Positions 13,001 through 26,050 are shown, counted from the stretch's first letter. The stretch: 64,000 bases of DNA from Macropodus opercularis (GCA_030770545.1 CM061092.1:16865501-16929500); one strand, 5' to 3'. The notes: generated by a model not told the origin, from the letters alone. A program made the numbers and translations.

Positions 13001-15824
13001 TGTGTTGCAGTTGGATTTCCAGCTGATTGTTTTACATTCCCACATAGTTAGGAGTAAAAAAAGGCCTGACCTTTATTCACAAAAAGTCGCTCTTCAGCAA
13101 AGTGCACCAATTTCATATATTTTATGTGGATTATTGTCTACAATGAGACCTGTGACTTGGTTGCTTGGTGCCATGTGAGAGCAGTGAGCTAAAGGTGCAG
13201 AGGGAATGAGCCGTGGGTTAGTGAATTCCTATCTAGTGAACAGAGCGTTGGTTTCTGTCTAGACAAAGCTCAGTTGTCGGGGAGACCCATGCAGATCCAG
13301 GACTGCCCCGGGCTCCAGGAAGTATCGGTGGGAGAGACTGAGCTGTTTTTTCACTGTGCTCACTTTGCCCTCTTTAGGGGATTTTCAACAAATGCAATAA
13401 CTGCTGAGAGCAGTTTCTTTCTTTTTTTCTGTTGCTAGTGGTGGGAGTTTTTCTCCCATGATAGGGTGGAGACAGTTTGGTGCATTTGTGCAGATATATC
13501 AACAGCTTTAAAATCAAACCGCTTTCATGTCTCCTACTTGGCAGGAAATAGCATCCTGGCCCACGGCTTGCACACAGAGCGGTCACAGACACATTTTCAT
13601 GGATTCACTAGTGTGGGATGCTGCATCACATCCATTCTTTGAATGAAGCCGACAGCCGGTGTAATATCTCACACAGAGTCAGATCGCAGAGCTGAGAGTT
13701 CATTAATTGTTATGTTCAGCCATGCCCTGATGGCTCTGAGCCACAGCAGAGGATTTGCATGGATGGCAACAGAGCTAATAGACTTTTACAATATCAAACT
13801 GAAGATAATGGAGTCTCGAAAAAAAACAGCCCCGTTAAAAAATTGTCTCTCTTCAAACTTCTGCACACTTGTTGCTTGATTTAAAGGACCTGGTTAGTTA
13901 CAGTAGGTGAACTCTGGATCCATTGTTAGTGCCAATTTCACAGTAAACACAATAGTACATACAATGCAATGTGTACCAGAGTACATATTGACACTCTGGA
14001 TAACACATGTAGAAATTATGTCTTATATTAATATTCAGAAAGGCATGAACTCTGCAGAACGATGTGCACCCTGGTATCGGACACTGGTTGTTCGAATGCA
14101 TCAGTGAATCAGGGCCAGTTAATGGCCTCCCAGTAAAACACACCATGTCTGTTCATACTGGGTACATCGACTGTCAGCACTCTAACTACTTTAGTTTTGT
14201 GTGTTAGCATTCCACAGGTAGTACAAAACTTAAGTAAGGCTTAAGGGAATATCAGTGGTTTGATATATATTTGTGTGTTGAGTTGTGAGCAATGGTGCAC
14301 TGATGGACGTCGGTCCACAGAAACACGTCACCTTTTTGTTTGAAGTCAGTGTTCCACGACCACCGGTCTGCATCACAATCTCCACCCACATTCGTCTGCA
14401 TGACAGCATGTCATGTATTAATAGCAGCAACTGGTGGCACACTGTTGTGCATGCGGCCTTCCAGATTTAACTCCAGACATGGTGCAGCACTTTCTTTGTA
14501 TCAGTCATTCTGTATCCTCAGTAAAATCAAACCAAAAAATCCAAACCTACAGGTTTTTGGAAAACAGTCAAAGCACAACTGGGAAGACTGAGAATATGCA
14601 TGATTATGAACACAACAGAGCAGCACCTGGTTCAAAGGCTTTTAGGTTTGTGTGCTTTCTGTTGACTGAAGAAAAGTTGCTGAAGTTCAAAGAGAGCACT
14701 AATCCATGGATGTTATACATGTGGGGTGTGTTGAAGGGCCTCAGTTGAACTTATTTCTCACAAAGTCAGAAGCGCATTAGTTAAAGCTTTGAACATTTCA
14801 ACGGCTCTTGAATCTGCGGGCCGTGTGGCCTAACATGCACACACTCTCAAAGGAACCTGTTTTTCCGCACATGGGGCCCAGGTGGAAAGAGACGACAGAA
14901 TGGTACTCTAGAGTGTGATGCTGTTGTCCTATAGGTGACCTTTGTCTCTGCAATGGTGTTGCATGCCGCTGCAGAGCTCAGGGGGTCCTGTGGAGCCCAG
15001 GAAGAAACTCGCAGCCTGTGACTCAGTGGCTTGGAACTTTCATCTCCTGTTTTAGTGTGCAGCGCAAACACCTACATGTTTCTTTTTATGTTGGCTGACT
15101 TCACACAGAAAGTGTTCAAAGCTTTTAGGCGCCGTTAGAAATTTCTCACCACTGAGGCTCATAATCAACGATGTTCCTGCACAGATTGGAATGCTGTAGC
15201 GTTAGTCATGCAGTTTGTCTCAACACTCAGTAGACTCAGTAGACATGTTTGTTTCTCTTTGGGAGGCCTTTGTCTCCACCGTCTGCACGCCTGACTGGAC
15301 AGTCTGGCTCTCAGATAGCATCAGGCTGTCTGAGATTAACTCCCAGAACGCAGTTAAACTTGTAAAGGCTCCAGAATCCTGTCCCTGTGCCTCCATTCCA
15401 CACAATGCCTACATACTGTAGCTGTTGGGAGTGTGTCACAATACTGATAGACGGTCTGCATTGTCACCACAACTGTAATGTGCCTAAGCCTCAGAGCTTA
15501 TTGTAGAGGAACGAATCCTGGCCCAGGAGAGGGCTATGAAGCATGCTACTGTTGTTGCCAGGCAGTTTAGAGTGCAACGGACAGATAATGGAGCTGGGCA
15601 GTGTCCCACAGCCATGTCCCACAGCCCAGCAGGTTTGGAAGTGAACAGCTGATAACCAATCGTTTAGACTGCAGCTTCCAGCCTGCGTTCTGTTTATCAG
15701 CTCCCAAAAAGCATCTCTGTCATCTATGAGCACAGTGCACCTTAGTTTTTTTTTTGTATTGTCTCTTACAGTAACACATGCAGGGAGTTTTATTTATTAG
15801 TTGGTACTTTTTAAAAATATAAAT

Positions 15825-15828
<4 letters not shown>

Positions 15829-15890
<62 letters not shown>
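15829..15890. repeat. Compound (CA)n(TA)n microsatellite
   Basis: A CA tract of about 34 bp runs directly into a TA tract of about 28 bp, within the gng12 intron. Confidence 0.95.
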
Positions 15891-15897
<7 letters not shown>

Positions 15898-16138
15898 TAA
15901 TGTGTACACAGTACATCTGAGTAAAGCAGCAAATACTATGTATTAAAATGCAGAACCTAGAAACATGCAACATTCAGTTGATCAGCTTAAGTAAAAGATT
16001 ACGAATTTCCCTGCTCACTTTCTGTAATAATGTTACAGATGAAACTGTCTAGTGCATGTTGGTAAAAATTGTGTGATAGACAGCCTTCATTAAACAAACT
16101 TGTTACAGGGAGCAGATCCAAACCCTTTTAGTTGCGCA

Positions 16139-16175
<37 letters not shown>
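16139..16175. repeat. (TA)n microsatellite
   Basis: About 37 bp of TA dinucleotides, only 250 bp from the compound CA/TA tract, in the gng12 intron. Confidence 0.95.
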
Positions 16176-16179
<4 letters not shown>

Positions 16180-18855
16180 TTAAAATTAATACCTCCAGTG
16201 TGCTTTATATTTTCCTTGACCACACGAAAGTACACATGCTGAATGTAGACAGGCGCAACCACAGCTGAAGGCATTGCTGACATTCTTTTGGCTAGAAGGA
16301 TTTTAGAGGTTCAGTCCACCTACGAAGAATTACACAGGAGACAGTGACAAGTTTCCCATCCTGTCTGTGTTTGCCTAACTGAAAAAGGTCTATTTGCACT
16401 CATGCACTGGTTGGACTTAGATTATAGGTTTTATAGATTATAACTTCAAATATAGTTTTTGTACATGTCCAGATTTAGCACCTACCTACTATATTATGCA
16501 TTGGCTGTCTTAAAAAGAGTAAGATCAGGAGTTTGTACGTGTGAGTTTGTGTGTACAGTACATTCAGTGGAGAACATGGAGAGTGTTTCACAGACCCTAT
16601 AAAACCTTACTGTTATGGTTTTGTAAGTTGTATTTAATAAATGAAACACTGTGTTTTAACGTGAGCTTTCAGCTGGTCTGAGATTTGTTAACATTTGGAT
16701 AAATGATGTTGCTTGTTTCAAGTCTGCAGTAAACAACTCTTCAAGAAAGGGAATGTTAATATTTCCCCAGAGCGTTGAACTATTGTTCCTTTAATATGTA
16801 ATATTTCATTAGACAACAAAGACGTCTTTAAGAGACAATATAAAACAATAAGTCTTATTTATTAATAATGACTGAAATGAATGTTCATTAATGAGGTGCA
16901 ATAAATCTGTAGAATGTTATAGCTCAGTTGCCCACCACACTGACCAGAGAGAAAGAGAGAGAGGAGGGGATCATTTGAAATTTAGCGCATTAAAGACTTG
17001 AGACCTCACTGCTGCATGACACGAGCTGCGCAGCAGTCTGTGTGAGCTCACGCCAGAACCAATCCTGATGCCAGGGTGCCTTCTAAACTCGTTCACCTCT
17101 GCAGGACAAACTGCTGCAGATCTCACACCACATGTGGCACTTCTGGCTTGAGGGGAAGTCTCTCCACACTCCCTTTTTCCTTGATCTCTGACCACGCAGC
17201 AGCGGCAGTAGTTGTGTACAGCAGATTTGTTTGTCTCAGCAATGCCCCTAATGAAAGGTTACCACTAGTCTGAATTATTGCTTCTTTTAATGCACTAGTA
17301 CAACCAGGGACATAACATTAGTGCAGTAAAACAGAAAACACTTAACTGCAGTCTCGTCAGCGTATTTTATATGTATCAGGACTTGGGTCCTTTGGAACTC
17401 TTTATGGAGCTTTATGGTAGCCGCTGTGCTTCACGTAGCACCACTGCGGACGTCAGAGGTGAACACTGGCCCTTTTGCTGTGTCCTCTCATGCCTGAAAG
17501 TCACAGCTCAATGCTGTAATGTGCAGATTTAAGGATATCACAACCTCAGCTTTCTTGCACAAGTCAAGAAAGCCCAGACTACAAAGATGTTTGAACTGGT
17601 CTAATGGTAAAAAAAAAAAAGAGGTCATAATGTCATCATGCAATCTTTAGGAAGTTATTTCTGTTTTCTTGCATGTCTGTGTAGCTTCTATTTTTAAAGA
17701 CTTCAACCACATATTTAATCATTTATACTTTAGAGGGTAACTGACTATGGAGCTTCCTGTGGAGGAAGTGGGAGAGAGTGGGAGGGGGGATTAGAGGGAT
17801 GGTCTTGTCTTCCGTCTGTACTCGATTTTGTAGTTGCCATGTTTCATCTCCCTTCCGTGCCAGAGTATCCCCCTCCTCCATAATATCCTGCACCAGAGCA
17901 AAGAACAAACACTGGCCAAGCCCGCATGTCAAAGATTATTTTTGTCAGTCCCAGAGAGACACTTCCTGGTATGGTTTCTCAATTTTTTTTCAAGGAACAG
18001 GAGCTGGAAATTATCAGCACACAGCAACTGTTGGGTACACAGAGATACTGTAAATTAATATAACACGGTGTTCTGTGCTTGCATTAGAGGCCGCTCCTTC
18101 TTCTCTTATTTTTCTAAGAAACTTGAAGTAAAAAACATCAGGTTTTACTCAAATACTGCTTCCCCCTTTACAGTGTGTGCTCTGCAGCTGGGCAGCGCAA
18201 GGAGTAGGAAATTGCAGCTGTGTGCAGCCTCTCCTTCAAGTTGTTCAGCGACTGACGTAATTAGATGGTAAAAGCAAACCATTGTATCCTGGAAGCAGGA
18301 ATTGTGAAACAAGATTCAGTTAGGTTGGGCCATAAGGTTTACGCACGTAGAGGCAGTTCCTGATAACATTGACCGTCACTTCTGAGAAGTTGCATGTGTT
18401 GATATTACCTATTTGAGGAGGAACATCTTGGGATCTTTTTGTAGAAACATTTTTTAAAGATGCATGTAGCATTACTTTGTTTATTTGCATAGTAGCACAC
18501 AAATCTAAGGTACTGGCAAAGCAGTGTTTTACTGTAGGAACACAACTACTAATTGGAAGCATAAATATAGCTCATTTTAGTCTTGATAGACTAGTTGTAG
18601 AGTGAAGTTTGTAAATATGGTGCTTCCTTTATTAACCTTAGAGATAGTTCAAGGGTCAAATCCTCTTTAGCAAACCATTGTTCTTTAGTACGTCACCAGA
18701 TTCTCTCTCGTTGTATTTTGCGTGAAAGGGTTTAATTGCCTTTGTTGGTTTGCTCTACACACATTCTGTATAAACAGCATCTCTATCTGTGTACATAACC
18801 TACAGTAAGTGTGTTTGTTTCTTACAGACTTGAGTGCAGCTGTTTTAAAATTGCA

Positions 18856-19172
18856 ATGTCATCAAAAACCCAGAGCTCCAGTAGCATAGCTCAGGCCAGA
18901 CGAACAGTGCAGCAGCTGAGGATAGAGGCCAGCATCGAGAGGATAAAGGTGCGTTTATAAGCAGACTCGTTGACCCTGAATGGCCTGATGTGCTACATGT
19001 ATGTCAAAGTACATCAGTGTGCATATGTGGACTGGTTTCTTTGCAGGTGTCCAAGGCTTCATCCGATCTAATGCGCTACTGTGGAGAACACGCAAAGAAT
19101 GACCCGCTGCTGATGGGCATCCCCACATCAGAAAATCCTTTCAAAGACAAGAAGCCTTGTACTGTTTTGTAG
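18856..19172 (+). CDS. gng12: G protein gamma-12 subunit
   Basis: Gamma subunit of heterotrimeric G proteins. It forms an obligate dimer with a G-beta subunit and anchors it to the inner plasma membrane. There are two coding exons. The first (18856-18948, 31 codons) is in an exon starting at 18828 after cttacag; the second (19047-19172) follows ttctttgcag. They splice in phase 0 to 72 residues, the usual GNG12 length. The N-terminus starts MSSKT and continues IAQARRTVQQLRIEASIERI, the family's beta-binding helix. The second exon has the DPLLMGIPTSENPFKDKK block typical of gamma subunits and ends in the CaaX box CTVL, where the final Leu predicts geranylgeranylation. The identification rests on near-complete similarity to vertebrate GNG12. 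Which teleost duplicate (a or b) this is cannot be told here. The gene is tail to tail with gadd45a, as in human 1p31. Confidence 0.95.
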
Positions 19173-21990
19173 GGGTAACACTTCAACTTTAGCTGCTTTT
19201 CATTTTGATTTTTCTGTGGAAAAAAGCTCAAAATACTGTTCACAACTTGCCTTAAGGCCAGTGTATCCCCTTACTCTTGTAGATGCCTGCTGCTGTTAGC
19301 TAAGGATACATTTCTCTCAGCTCTCACATCGTGGTTACACCAAAGAACAGGCAGAAGTCTGAAACTATGGCCTCAGGTTTCACCTGAAGCTCTGACGTAG
19401 ATCAGTGAGAGTTTGCATTGTGCACAGTGGCTTTTGTTCCTCTCTGTCTTTATCTGGCAAAATCTAAAAGGCTGCAGACCTTGGTCTGACAGGACCTTTA
19501 TCACTGAGGGACAGTTCCTGACTCTAATTATCACAGCGTGCATAAACAAACATCATTAACCATTTGTTTAATCAGATCTAGGCTTTGAGGTTTCACTTTT
19601 TTCTTTCATCACGCTAACTTCAGGAAATGTTTGGAGCAGTTCGCTTGCAGCTGATAATGAGCATCCAGGATAATGGTCTCCTGTCCATCCAAGTCCATCA
19701 CCACTACTTTCAGTTCAATTCAGTTTTATTTATATAGCGCCAATTCACAACAGCAGTTATTTCAAGGCACTTTACAAGTAAGGTTTAAGACCTTCGTGAC
19801 TAAACCTAACAAATCCTACATAGAGCAAGTTTTTAATTGTAGCCAATCAATAAATTTACATTTTAATAGCAACAGTGGAGAAGAGGAAAAACTCCCTCTC
19901 TATAGAGGAAGAAACTTTCAGCAGACTCAATGTGGGCGGCCATCTGCCTTGACCGGTTGCAAGCAACAGACACAGACAGGATGTTTGGACCAGCAGCTGA
20001 ACAGTGGAGACACACAGCTCTGAGTCTGATGATACCTGTAGATGAGGACAGAGAGAGAGACAGAAAGTGAGAAGCACAATTACGTGAGAAAAAGAGACAA
20101 AGTGTGACACATGTGGACATGGTGGCATTTTAGTGGATAGAATACATAGAAAAACAGAGGAGGTCAGTGTAAGAAGGACGTCCCCCAGCAGTCTAAGCCT
20201 ATAGCAGCTTAACTAAGAGATGGTTCAGAGTGACCAGAACCATCTCTAATTAGAATCTTTGTCAAAAAGGAAGGTCTTAAGCCTAGTTTTTCAAAGTAAA
20301 GAGTAAAGTAAAGTAAAGGTGACTGCTTCTCGAACCTGAACTGGAAGCTGGTTCCACAAGAGAAGCGTGATAGCTAAAGGCTCTCCCTCCCATTCTATAT
20401 TAGAAACTTTGGGAACCACACGTAGACCAGTGCTCTGAGAACCAAGCGTTCTTTTGGGGGCACAAGGAGCTATGAGGTCTTTAAGATAAGATGGAGCTTT
20501 ATTATGAAGAGCTTTGTAGGTGAGGAGAAGAATTTTGAATTCTATCCTAGATTTTACAGGAAGCCAAGGCAGAGGATGTAGAAGACATGTGATCTCTCTT
20601 CCTAAGTCCAGTCAGAACTCTGACTGCCTCATTTTAAATTCACTGGAGGCTTTTTAAAGAGTTATTGGGACATCCTATGAGTAGAGAGTTACAGTAGTCC
20701 AGCCTAGAGGTAACAAATGCATGAATAAAATTTTTCAGCATCACTCTGTGAAAGGATGCTCCTAATTTTAGCAATATTCCTAAGGTGGGTAGCCGGTTTC
20801 TTTAATGTATGATGTAAAGGACAGTGCACTATCTGATTCAATAATGGCTCTCTATGGTTTTTAGCACCAATTATAATAACCTTCGTTTCATCTGAATTTA
20901 GTTGAAGGAAGTTACAGGACATCCAGGATTTTATGTCTTTTAAACAAGTTTGAAGACAAATATAACTGAGTATAGTGTGTTTCCTAATAATATTAAAGAG
21001 AGGAGACAGAGACTGAAAGAGAGAGTACTAGCAAGTACTCTTGCTTATATTTTGTCTTTTTGTCACAGAAAGAAATAATAATCTCTAAGAGTCAGCAAAA
21101 TTTAGACGTATCCCGACCATGTCTTAGTGCAAATAGTATTTTTATTTTTTTAAATGGTATTACTTATGAGTTTATTTCTTCCAAACCACTGTTGACGAAA
21201 AACAAATATTTAAGACCAACTGTGCCATCTAATTACACCTGCTGTCGAACATATGACCTGCCTTAGGCTTTTGCTCTCTGACCACAAAATATAAGATTTG
21301 TGTTTGGGTTTTCTTTTGCTAGGTGTTCTTCACTTGCTTTGTGCAGAGCTGGTTTATGTTCCTGAATCGGGTACTTTGAAACCTGAAAGCACCAGATGAC
21401 TGTTAAATTCCTGAAATCGAAACATTCCATGTTTACATGTGCTCCAAAACCTTTTGCAATTTTTCTACTAGTTATGCTTTGCAACTGTAATTTTGTGTGT
21501 TGATGCAACTAATTGTGCTATTTTACCAGCCAGGGCCTTAATAATGAAGTAACCTGCTTCAACCTACTGAACTGACTGCTGTAATCTAGGCTCATACTGT
21601 GAATAACAAATATGCTTGAGGTGAAGGGAGGATATGCTTCTCTATCTCTGTGTATGATGTCATTTCAAAATGTCTAGTAAGAAACTGCTGTAATATATCT
21701 GTCATATGTACATAAATATTGTTGTGCATTGTGTATGTCTTTGAACCACTTTATGTGCTTGCTTGCTGTTTAATGTCCTACATTACTATATTATTTAATC
21801 AAACCTAAACTCAGTTTTGCAAGTGAAAAATAACAAACTGAATGTATGGATTTGGCTAATTCTGAAGCTGACTGGTGGATTTTTACTGGTGAATATGAGA
21901 TTGCGATCTCAGGAGAATATCAGGGAAATAACGTAGCTGTCCTGCCTTTACATATTCATGGACAAATAAACCTGTGCAACACATGTAATT
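19173..21990 (+). other. gng12: gng12 3' UTR / downstream region with candidate poly(A) signal
   Basis: The region after the gng12 stop has no coding potential of its own. An AATAAA hexamer at 21965-21970 is a reasonable end for a long 3' UTR like that of mammalian GNG12. If used, the LINE fragment at 19711-21010 would be carried in the mature message in antisense. Earlier ends are possible, so the 3' boundary is uncertain. Confidence 0.35.
19711..21010 (-). mobile_element. Truncated non-LTR retrotransposon (LINE), antisense to gng12
   Basis: The element lies on the minus strand. Its 3' terminus is at 19711, with the 'gcgctatataaataaa' block and a degenerate ATTGA-type tail. Upstream on the minus strand are decayed pieces of the C-terminal part of a reverse transcriptase: 20922-20704 reads NFLQLNSDETKVIIIGAK and then LRNIAKIRSILSQSDAEKF, and further on come RMGGRAF and TRLKTFLFDKDSN. 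Stop codons, frameshifts and an internal deletion show it is dead. The 5' portion is missing, as is usual for LINE insertions. The family resembles the CR1/L2/Rex-type elements common in fish; the exact family needs a repeat library. Confidence 0.85.
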
Positions 21991-24110
21991 CAATTTCCCT
22001 CCTTATTAATAACGTTTGCTAAATAGAGACCAAGATATAGCTGAAAGAAGAGGGGGAAACTGGTCTGGGATCTGTTGGGTTATCAGAAACATGACTCCAG
22101 GTGAATACTAATGTAGTTTTGGGTCAGCTGAAGGTGAGGTAATTCATTGCTAACATGTCAGTCATAACATATATAAATGTATACTGTAATAATATCTGTG
22201 CTTGTTTGTGCTGTGTTTACTCTTTTTGTCCTGCTGCCGAGTGGCTGATAAAATCAATTAATTCTGCTATAAATGTCGGTGCCAGATACCAACTGTGCTT
22301 CTTTTGCCTTGTTTTTTTCTCTGAATGCCTGAGGCTTGACTTCTTGAATGTGTTAACGCAGGAAAAACTGGATACTCAGGCTACCACTCGAAACTAATTA
22401 AATACCACGTTTATCCATGTGGCTGATACTGGTTTATTAACTGTGATAGAGCCGCAATTATGTATTTAGCAAACCTGCTGTGCACAGAACACAATGTTTA
22501 AAAGAGGATGAGTGTAGTCAGGGGCACATAAACATTGCTTTGCTGTCATTTTTCATTGTGCTTGTTTGCTTCTGATCCCTGACCAGCATCTTATTCAATA
22601 ACCCCTACCCCTCTTTGTAGCGCTTTCTTTTCTGTCCAGGTCTCCTCAGGTGTGATGTTACACTCACAATCAGGTCAGGCCATATGTGCTGGCCCACATT
22701 GATGTAACTCTCACTTGAATCAGATAATTGATAGGACAGGCTTTGTGGCTGTGCAATTTCCAGTAATTGTGTTACCTGTCAGTGCAGCAGAGAAGCTCCA
22801 GGATAAGCCATTAATCCTGTATCTACAATATCTCACCTACTTTAACAGTAGACACTCCTCTCAGTGTGACACAAAGGCTTATGATCAAGGGGAAAAAAAG
22901 ATTGTTATTGAACAATCAAAGTGGCTTCAGGTGCTGCTGTATTGTTTGTGTTGATCTACTTTCTCAAAATATTCATTCTCAAGACTTCTTTCAGTTTCAG
23001 TTCAGCAGCAGCAATATGACTTTAGCAATAACCTGTGGGACTGTGTGGTCTCTCAGTTTGTTGGCATATGGATCTCATGTTCTGGTATCCGGACACATTT
23101 TTTACATATACAACACTTAATTCCATTTAACTTCACCACAGCCCCCCTTACTCTGTCACATTTCTCTGACTTCTGTCTGTCTTTCTAGCATTTTGACCCA
23201 GTTTTTTTTCCTGCCCATCTGTTATCTACTACCTGATAGGCCCAGCACAGAGCCTTGTCTTATGTCCCTGCACGCTGACATTTGCAGCAGGTCTGTCTCT
23301 CTGCGGATGCTGCCTGTCAATTCCAAGTACTACGGGTGTCGATTTGTCAGCAGTCAGGGGGGAACGTCTCTATTCATGGAGCTATTTTTAGTCATGAAGC
23401 CAAACTACTGTACAGCTCTAGCAATGGAGAACTGAATAGCCCTGACTCACACAGTCATTATCCCGTGACCCTCTATGCTGCAGCTTTTGTGCCTCTCCGC
23501 ATGCACCAATAAGTTCTGGTGTTCTCTTTTTGCAGCCTGAAAGGGGTCTTCAATGTGGTTGTTCCTCTTCTTACCTCTGCTATTTTTAATTTGCTCAGCA
23601 ATTTAGCACAGATTGCGTAGCTATTCGGAGTGAGAAGAATGAGCTGTCATGACGAGCTCTACCCACTCAGATTCCACTACAATGGGAATTTTCCGCCCCT
23701 CGATGTAACAAGATCCTTAAATTGTGCAAAAGGTCAGATTTTACTAGTTCCCAAGCAGGAGTGAGGCTAATTTCAAGGAATCTCGTGCCTGTACAAGATT
23801 TAGTATGGGTTTTGCTTTTATTATAAGTTGTAAATAATATTTTGGATTTTGGAAACTCAAAGGGTGATGCAGCAGTAAGAGCAAATCTAAACAGAATCTC
23901 GCTTTGCATCCAATTAATGCAAAAAATGCTTAAAGTGCATATACTTTAACTTCCTTAGTGACTAATTCCAAACTCTGTGGCATAACATGCTGGGTGAGTG
24001 TGCTGGCCGAGCGTATACGAGGCATACAGGGCAATGTGTGATTTCCTACAAACATGTAAACCTGTTACACCAGGTAATCACTGAGGCAAAACCATTCTGA
24101 GAACTGATGG
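21991..24110. other. gng12-gadd45a intergenic region
   Basis: The spacer between the convergent 3' ends of gng12 and gadd45a. I see no exon, RNA gene or clear repeat. Reading frames are under 85 codons and unrecognisable. Confidence 0.5.
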
Positions 24111-24113
24111 TTG

Positions 24114-24119
24114 TTTATT
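24114..24119 (-). terminator. gadd45a: Candidate gadd45a poly(A) signal
   Basis: AATAAA on the minus strand, about 600 bp beyond the gadd45a stop codon. It would give a 3' UTR of roughly 0.6 kb, a plausible length for this short-lived mRNA. AT-rich stretches at 24230-24300 could act as AU-rich instability elements. Confidence 0.45.
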
Positions 24120-24715
24120 TCATTCAACATATTCCATGAACTATGCACAATAAATACAAACCATTAAATTAAGAACAAATAAAAACACCAGTAACTGGAC
24201 AAGTAAACACATTGCATTGTCCATATTAAAATAATATTATTAATAATAATAATAACAGTGTGAAACTTTCCCTTTTTGACTTAAATAATATTAAATAAAT
24301 GTGTTGTTGAACTATTCTCTAATTTGACAGTTCTAACTGGTGTCCTCAAGCACAGTCTAGCTCTTGGGAATCTTGACAACAGCCTTTCCGTCTGCCTCGC
24401 CCCTCCCCTCTCCTGTACCCACCACGTGTGCTTTGAATGCTCACATGATTCAGTTTCCTGTAAAAGCTCCGTTCTCGGCAGAGGAGAGGGCGCAGTCATA
24501 CGTTGGAAATCCTGGAACCAAGACTGCTGAGTCACTCCTCCCTGGCCCACAAGTTCACCCTGACCTGGTAAATTCGTCTCTCTTCCTTGTATTCTTTTTT
24601 CCCTTCCATTTCTCTCTGGGGTACTTTCCAAGGGAGTCCAGCACAGACATTAACACAGGCCTTGTGAAGTTACTTTTCACCCAATGCACACCACACATTA
24701 ATATTCCAACAAGGT

Positions 24716-25916
24716 TCATCGGTCAGGCAGGTTGATTACAGGCACCCACTGATCCAAACAGCGACAGTCTGTGCAGAATCTGTTGACTTTGCTCAGCGCA
24801 GGGTCCTTCCATAATGATGACTGAGGGTTCTGCAGAAGAAGAAGCACAGCCATTACCATCTGCTGATGCATGCATGTGCAAACGGGATGAAATCAGATTG
24901 AAGATGAATAACAATTACCCCAAAGTGTAACAGTGGCTTATGTGTGATCCCAGAGCTGCTGCAGTTCTACAGTAAACAGACATGAGTAATGAAACTTACA
25001 GTAACAAGAATGCAGTGCAGGTCCATGGCCTCTGCTCCAGGCTTCACTCCACCCAGGATTTCTGCCAGACGCCTCATGTTGCTCACCCGCAGGATGTTGA
25101 TGTCATTCTCGCAGCAGAATGCCTGGATTAAGGTGAAGTGAATCTGGAGAGCCACATCCTCCTCATCATCTGCGGCCAGCAGACACAGAACCACATTGTC
25201 TGGATCCCTGAAACAAAGAAGAGACGTTAAGAAAAGCAAAAGTAAAAGTAGAAGTTTTACATTGAAATGAGCTAAATGAGTTATTTTGCCATTTACTGTA
25301 CTTACACATTCAGTGCCTTTGCTGCTTCGTAGACTCCAACAGTGATGCAACCCTGAGGCAAGGCAGAGCTCAGGATCTCCTCTAATGCTTTAGCCACCGA
25401 TTCCATCCTGAACATGGACATTGGAAATGGGTTATTGGGGAAACAAAAAAAACTTTATTAACAAGACAGTAGTGTCTACGTTCAGGTGCTGTTCTCACGT
25501 TGTGCAATAACCTTAATATAACAATGTATAACATCACGTTAATGATGTAACGTTGCACATCTGACGCGCAGCAGACGGGGCACAGCAAATAATGAACACG
25601 TAGCGTCAACGCTGCTGCTAGCTAACACTGCTAACTAACTAGCAGCTTAACGTTAACCTTAGCACAGCTGGACGTTGCACTGGTGGGTATGATCTCATCA
25701 CGTTAAACGACACACAACGCTAATACGACACGACAAGTGAAGACAGTTCCAACTTAAGACGTTTGCAAATGCGTATTGCTGCTTTAGTATCGATAGTCGC
25801 GAGGTTAATATAAAATAAGAAAAATAAAATCAAACACGGACGAGAAATGCAAACAAATGCAAAAAACAAGCTGACCTTTCTGACGAATTATCTCCACCGG
25901 TTTCCTCAAAAGTCAT
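24716..25916 (-). CDS. gadd45a: Growth arrest and DNA-damage-inducible protein 45 alpha
   Basis: A small acidic stress-response adaptor. In the family it binds p21, PCNA, CDK1 and MTK1/MEKK4 and takes part in growth arrest, p38/JNK signalling and DNA repair or demethylation. Four coding exons on the minus strand: 25916-25876, 25407-25306, 25207-25000 and 24829-24716. All have GT-AG junctions and consistent phase (41+102+208+114 nt), giving 154 residues; human is 165. The start MTFEETGGDNSSER parallels mammalian MTLEE. The L7Ae-like core is clear: ITVGVYEAAKALNVDPDNVV, then DVALQIHFTLIQAFCCENDI and NILRVSN. The C-terminus DQWVPVINLPDR is the family signature. Alpha is preferred over beta or gamma because of the N-terminus and the core, and because gng12 is the neighbour. 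The difference from human length lies mainly in the acidic loops. It diverges from sec16b. An exact copy of its first exon lies at 29956-30137. Confidence 0.95.
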
Positions 25917-25938
25917 ATTGCACATCCGAGCGACTCGG
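25757..25938 (-). repeat. Source copy of a 182-bp exact duplication (gadd45a exon 1 / intron 1)
   Basis: By base-by-base reading this block is identical to 29956-30137. It spans 22 bp of 5' UTR, all 41 coding bases of exon 1, the splice donor, and 119 bp of gadd45a intron 1. The flanks diverge immediately on both sides. Confidence 0.95.
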
Positions 25939-26024
25939 TGTCCTTAGTATCCAGAGCGAAATGATCCTGCTGCCAGACGTTCTCACGTTCTGCCGGTAAG
26001 TCGCGAGCGCTCACTAGTAAAACG

Positions 26025-26050
26025 GCTCAGCGCGCTGAGCTGATTTGCAT
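26025..26050 (-). promoter_or_regulatory. gadd45a: gadd45a promoter elements: 16-bp palindrome and octamer
   Basis: GCTCAGCGCGCTGAGC (26025-26040) is a perfect palindrome. Two bases on is an octamer, ATGCAAAT on the minus strand (26050-26043), about 127 bp upstream of the gadd45a start codon. Mammalian GADD45A promoters are known to use octamer sites bound by OCT-1, so the octamer is a sensible conserved element. The palindrome has no assigned factor. No TATA box is evident. Confidence 0.5.

Larger units (their letters stand above)
5853..18827 (+). other. gng12: gng12 long 5' intron (inferred)
   Basis: Thirteen kilobases without a supported coding exon. It contains a short perfect hairpin (6514-6551), an ATC trinucleotide repeat, CA/TA microsatellites near 15.8 and 16.1 kb, and a palindromic double GATA-type site (TTATCATGATAA, 11756-11767). 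GC-richer islands around 11.5-11.8, 13.2-13.6 and 17.1 kb could be regulatory. Reading frames here are short and overlap on both strands, as expected by chance. Confidence 0.45.

Noticed and set aside
24830..24999. Possible p53 response element in the last gadd45a intron (overlapping CATG cores near 24867-24880)
   Set aside because: Mammalian GADD45A has a p53 site in intron 3, but here the flanks do not fit RRRCWWGYYY twice, so the match is too weak to call.
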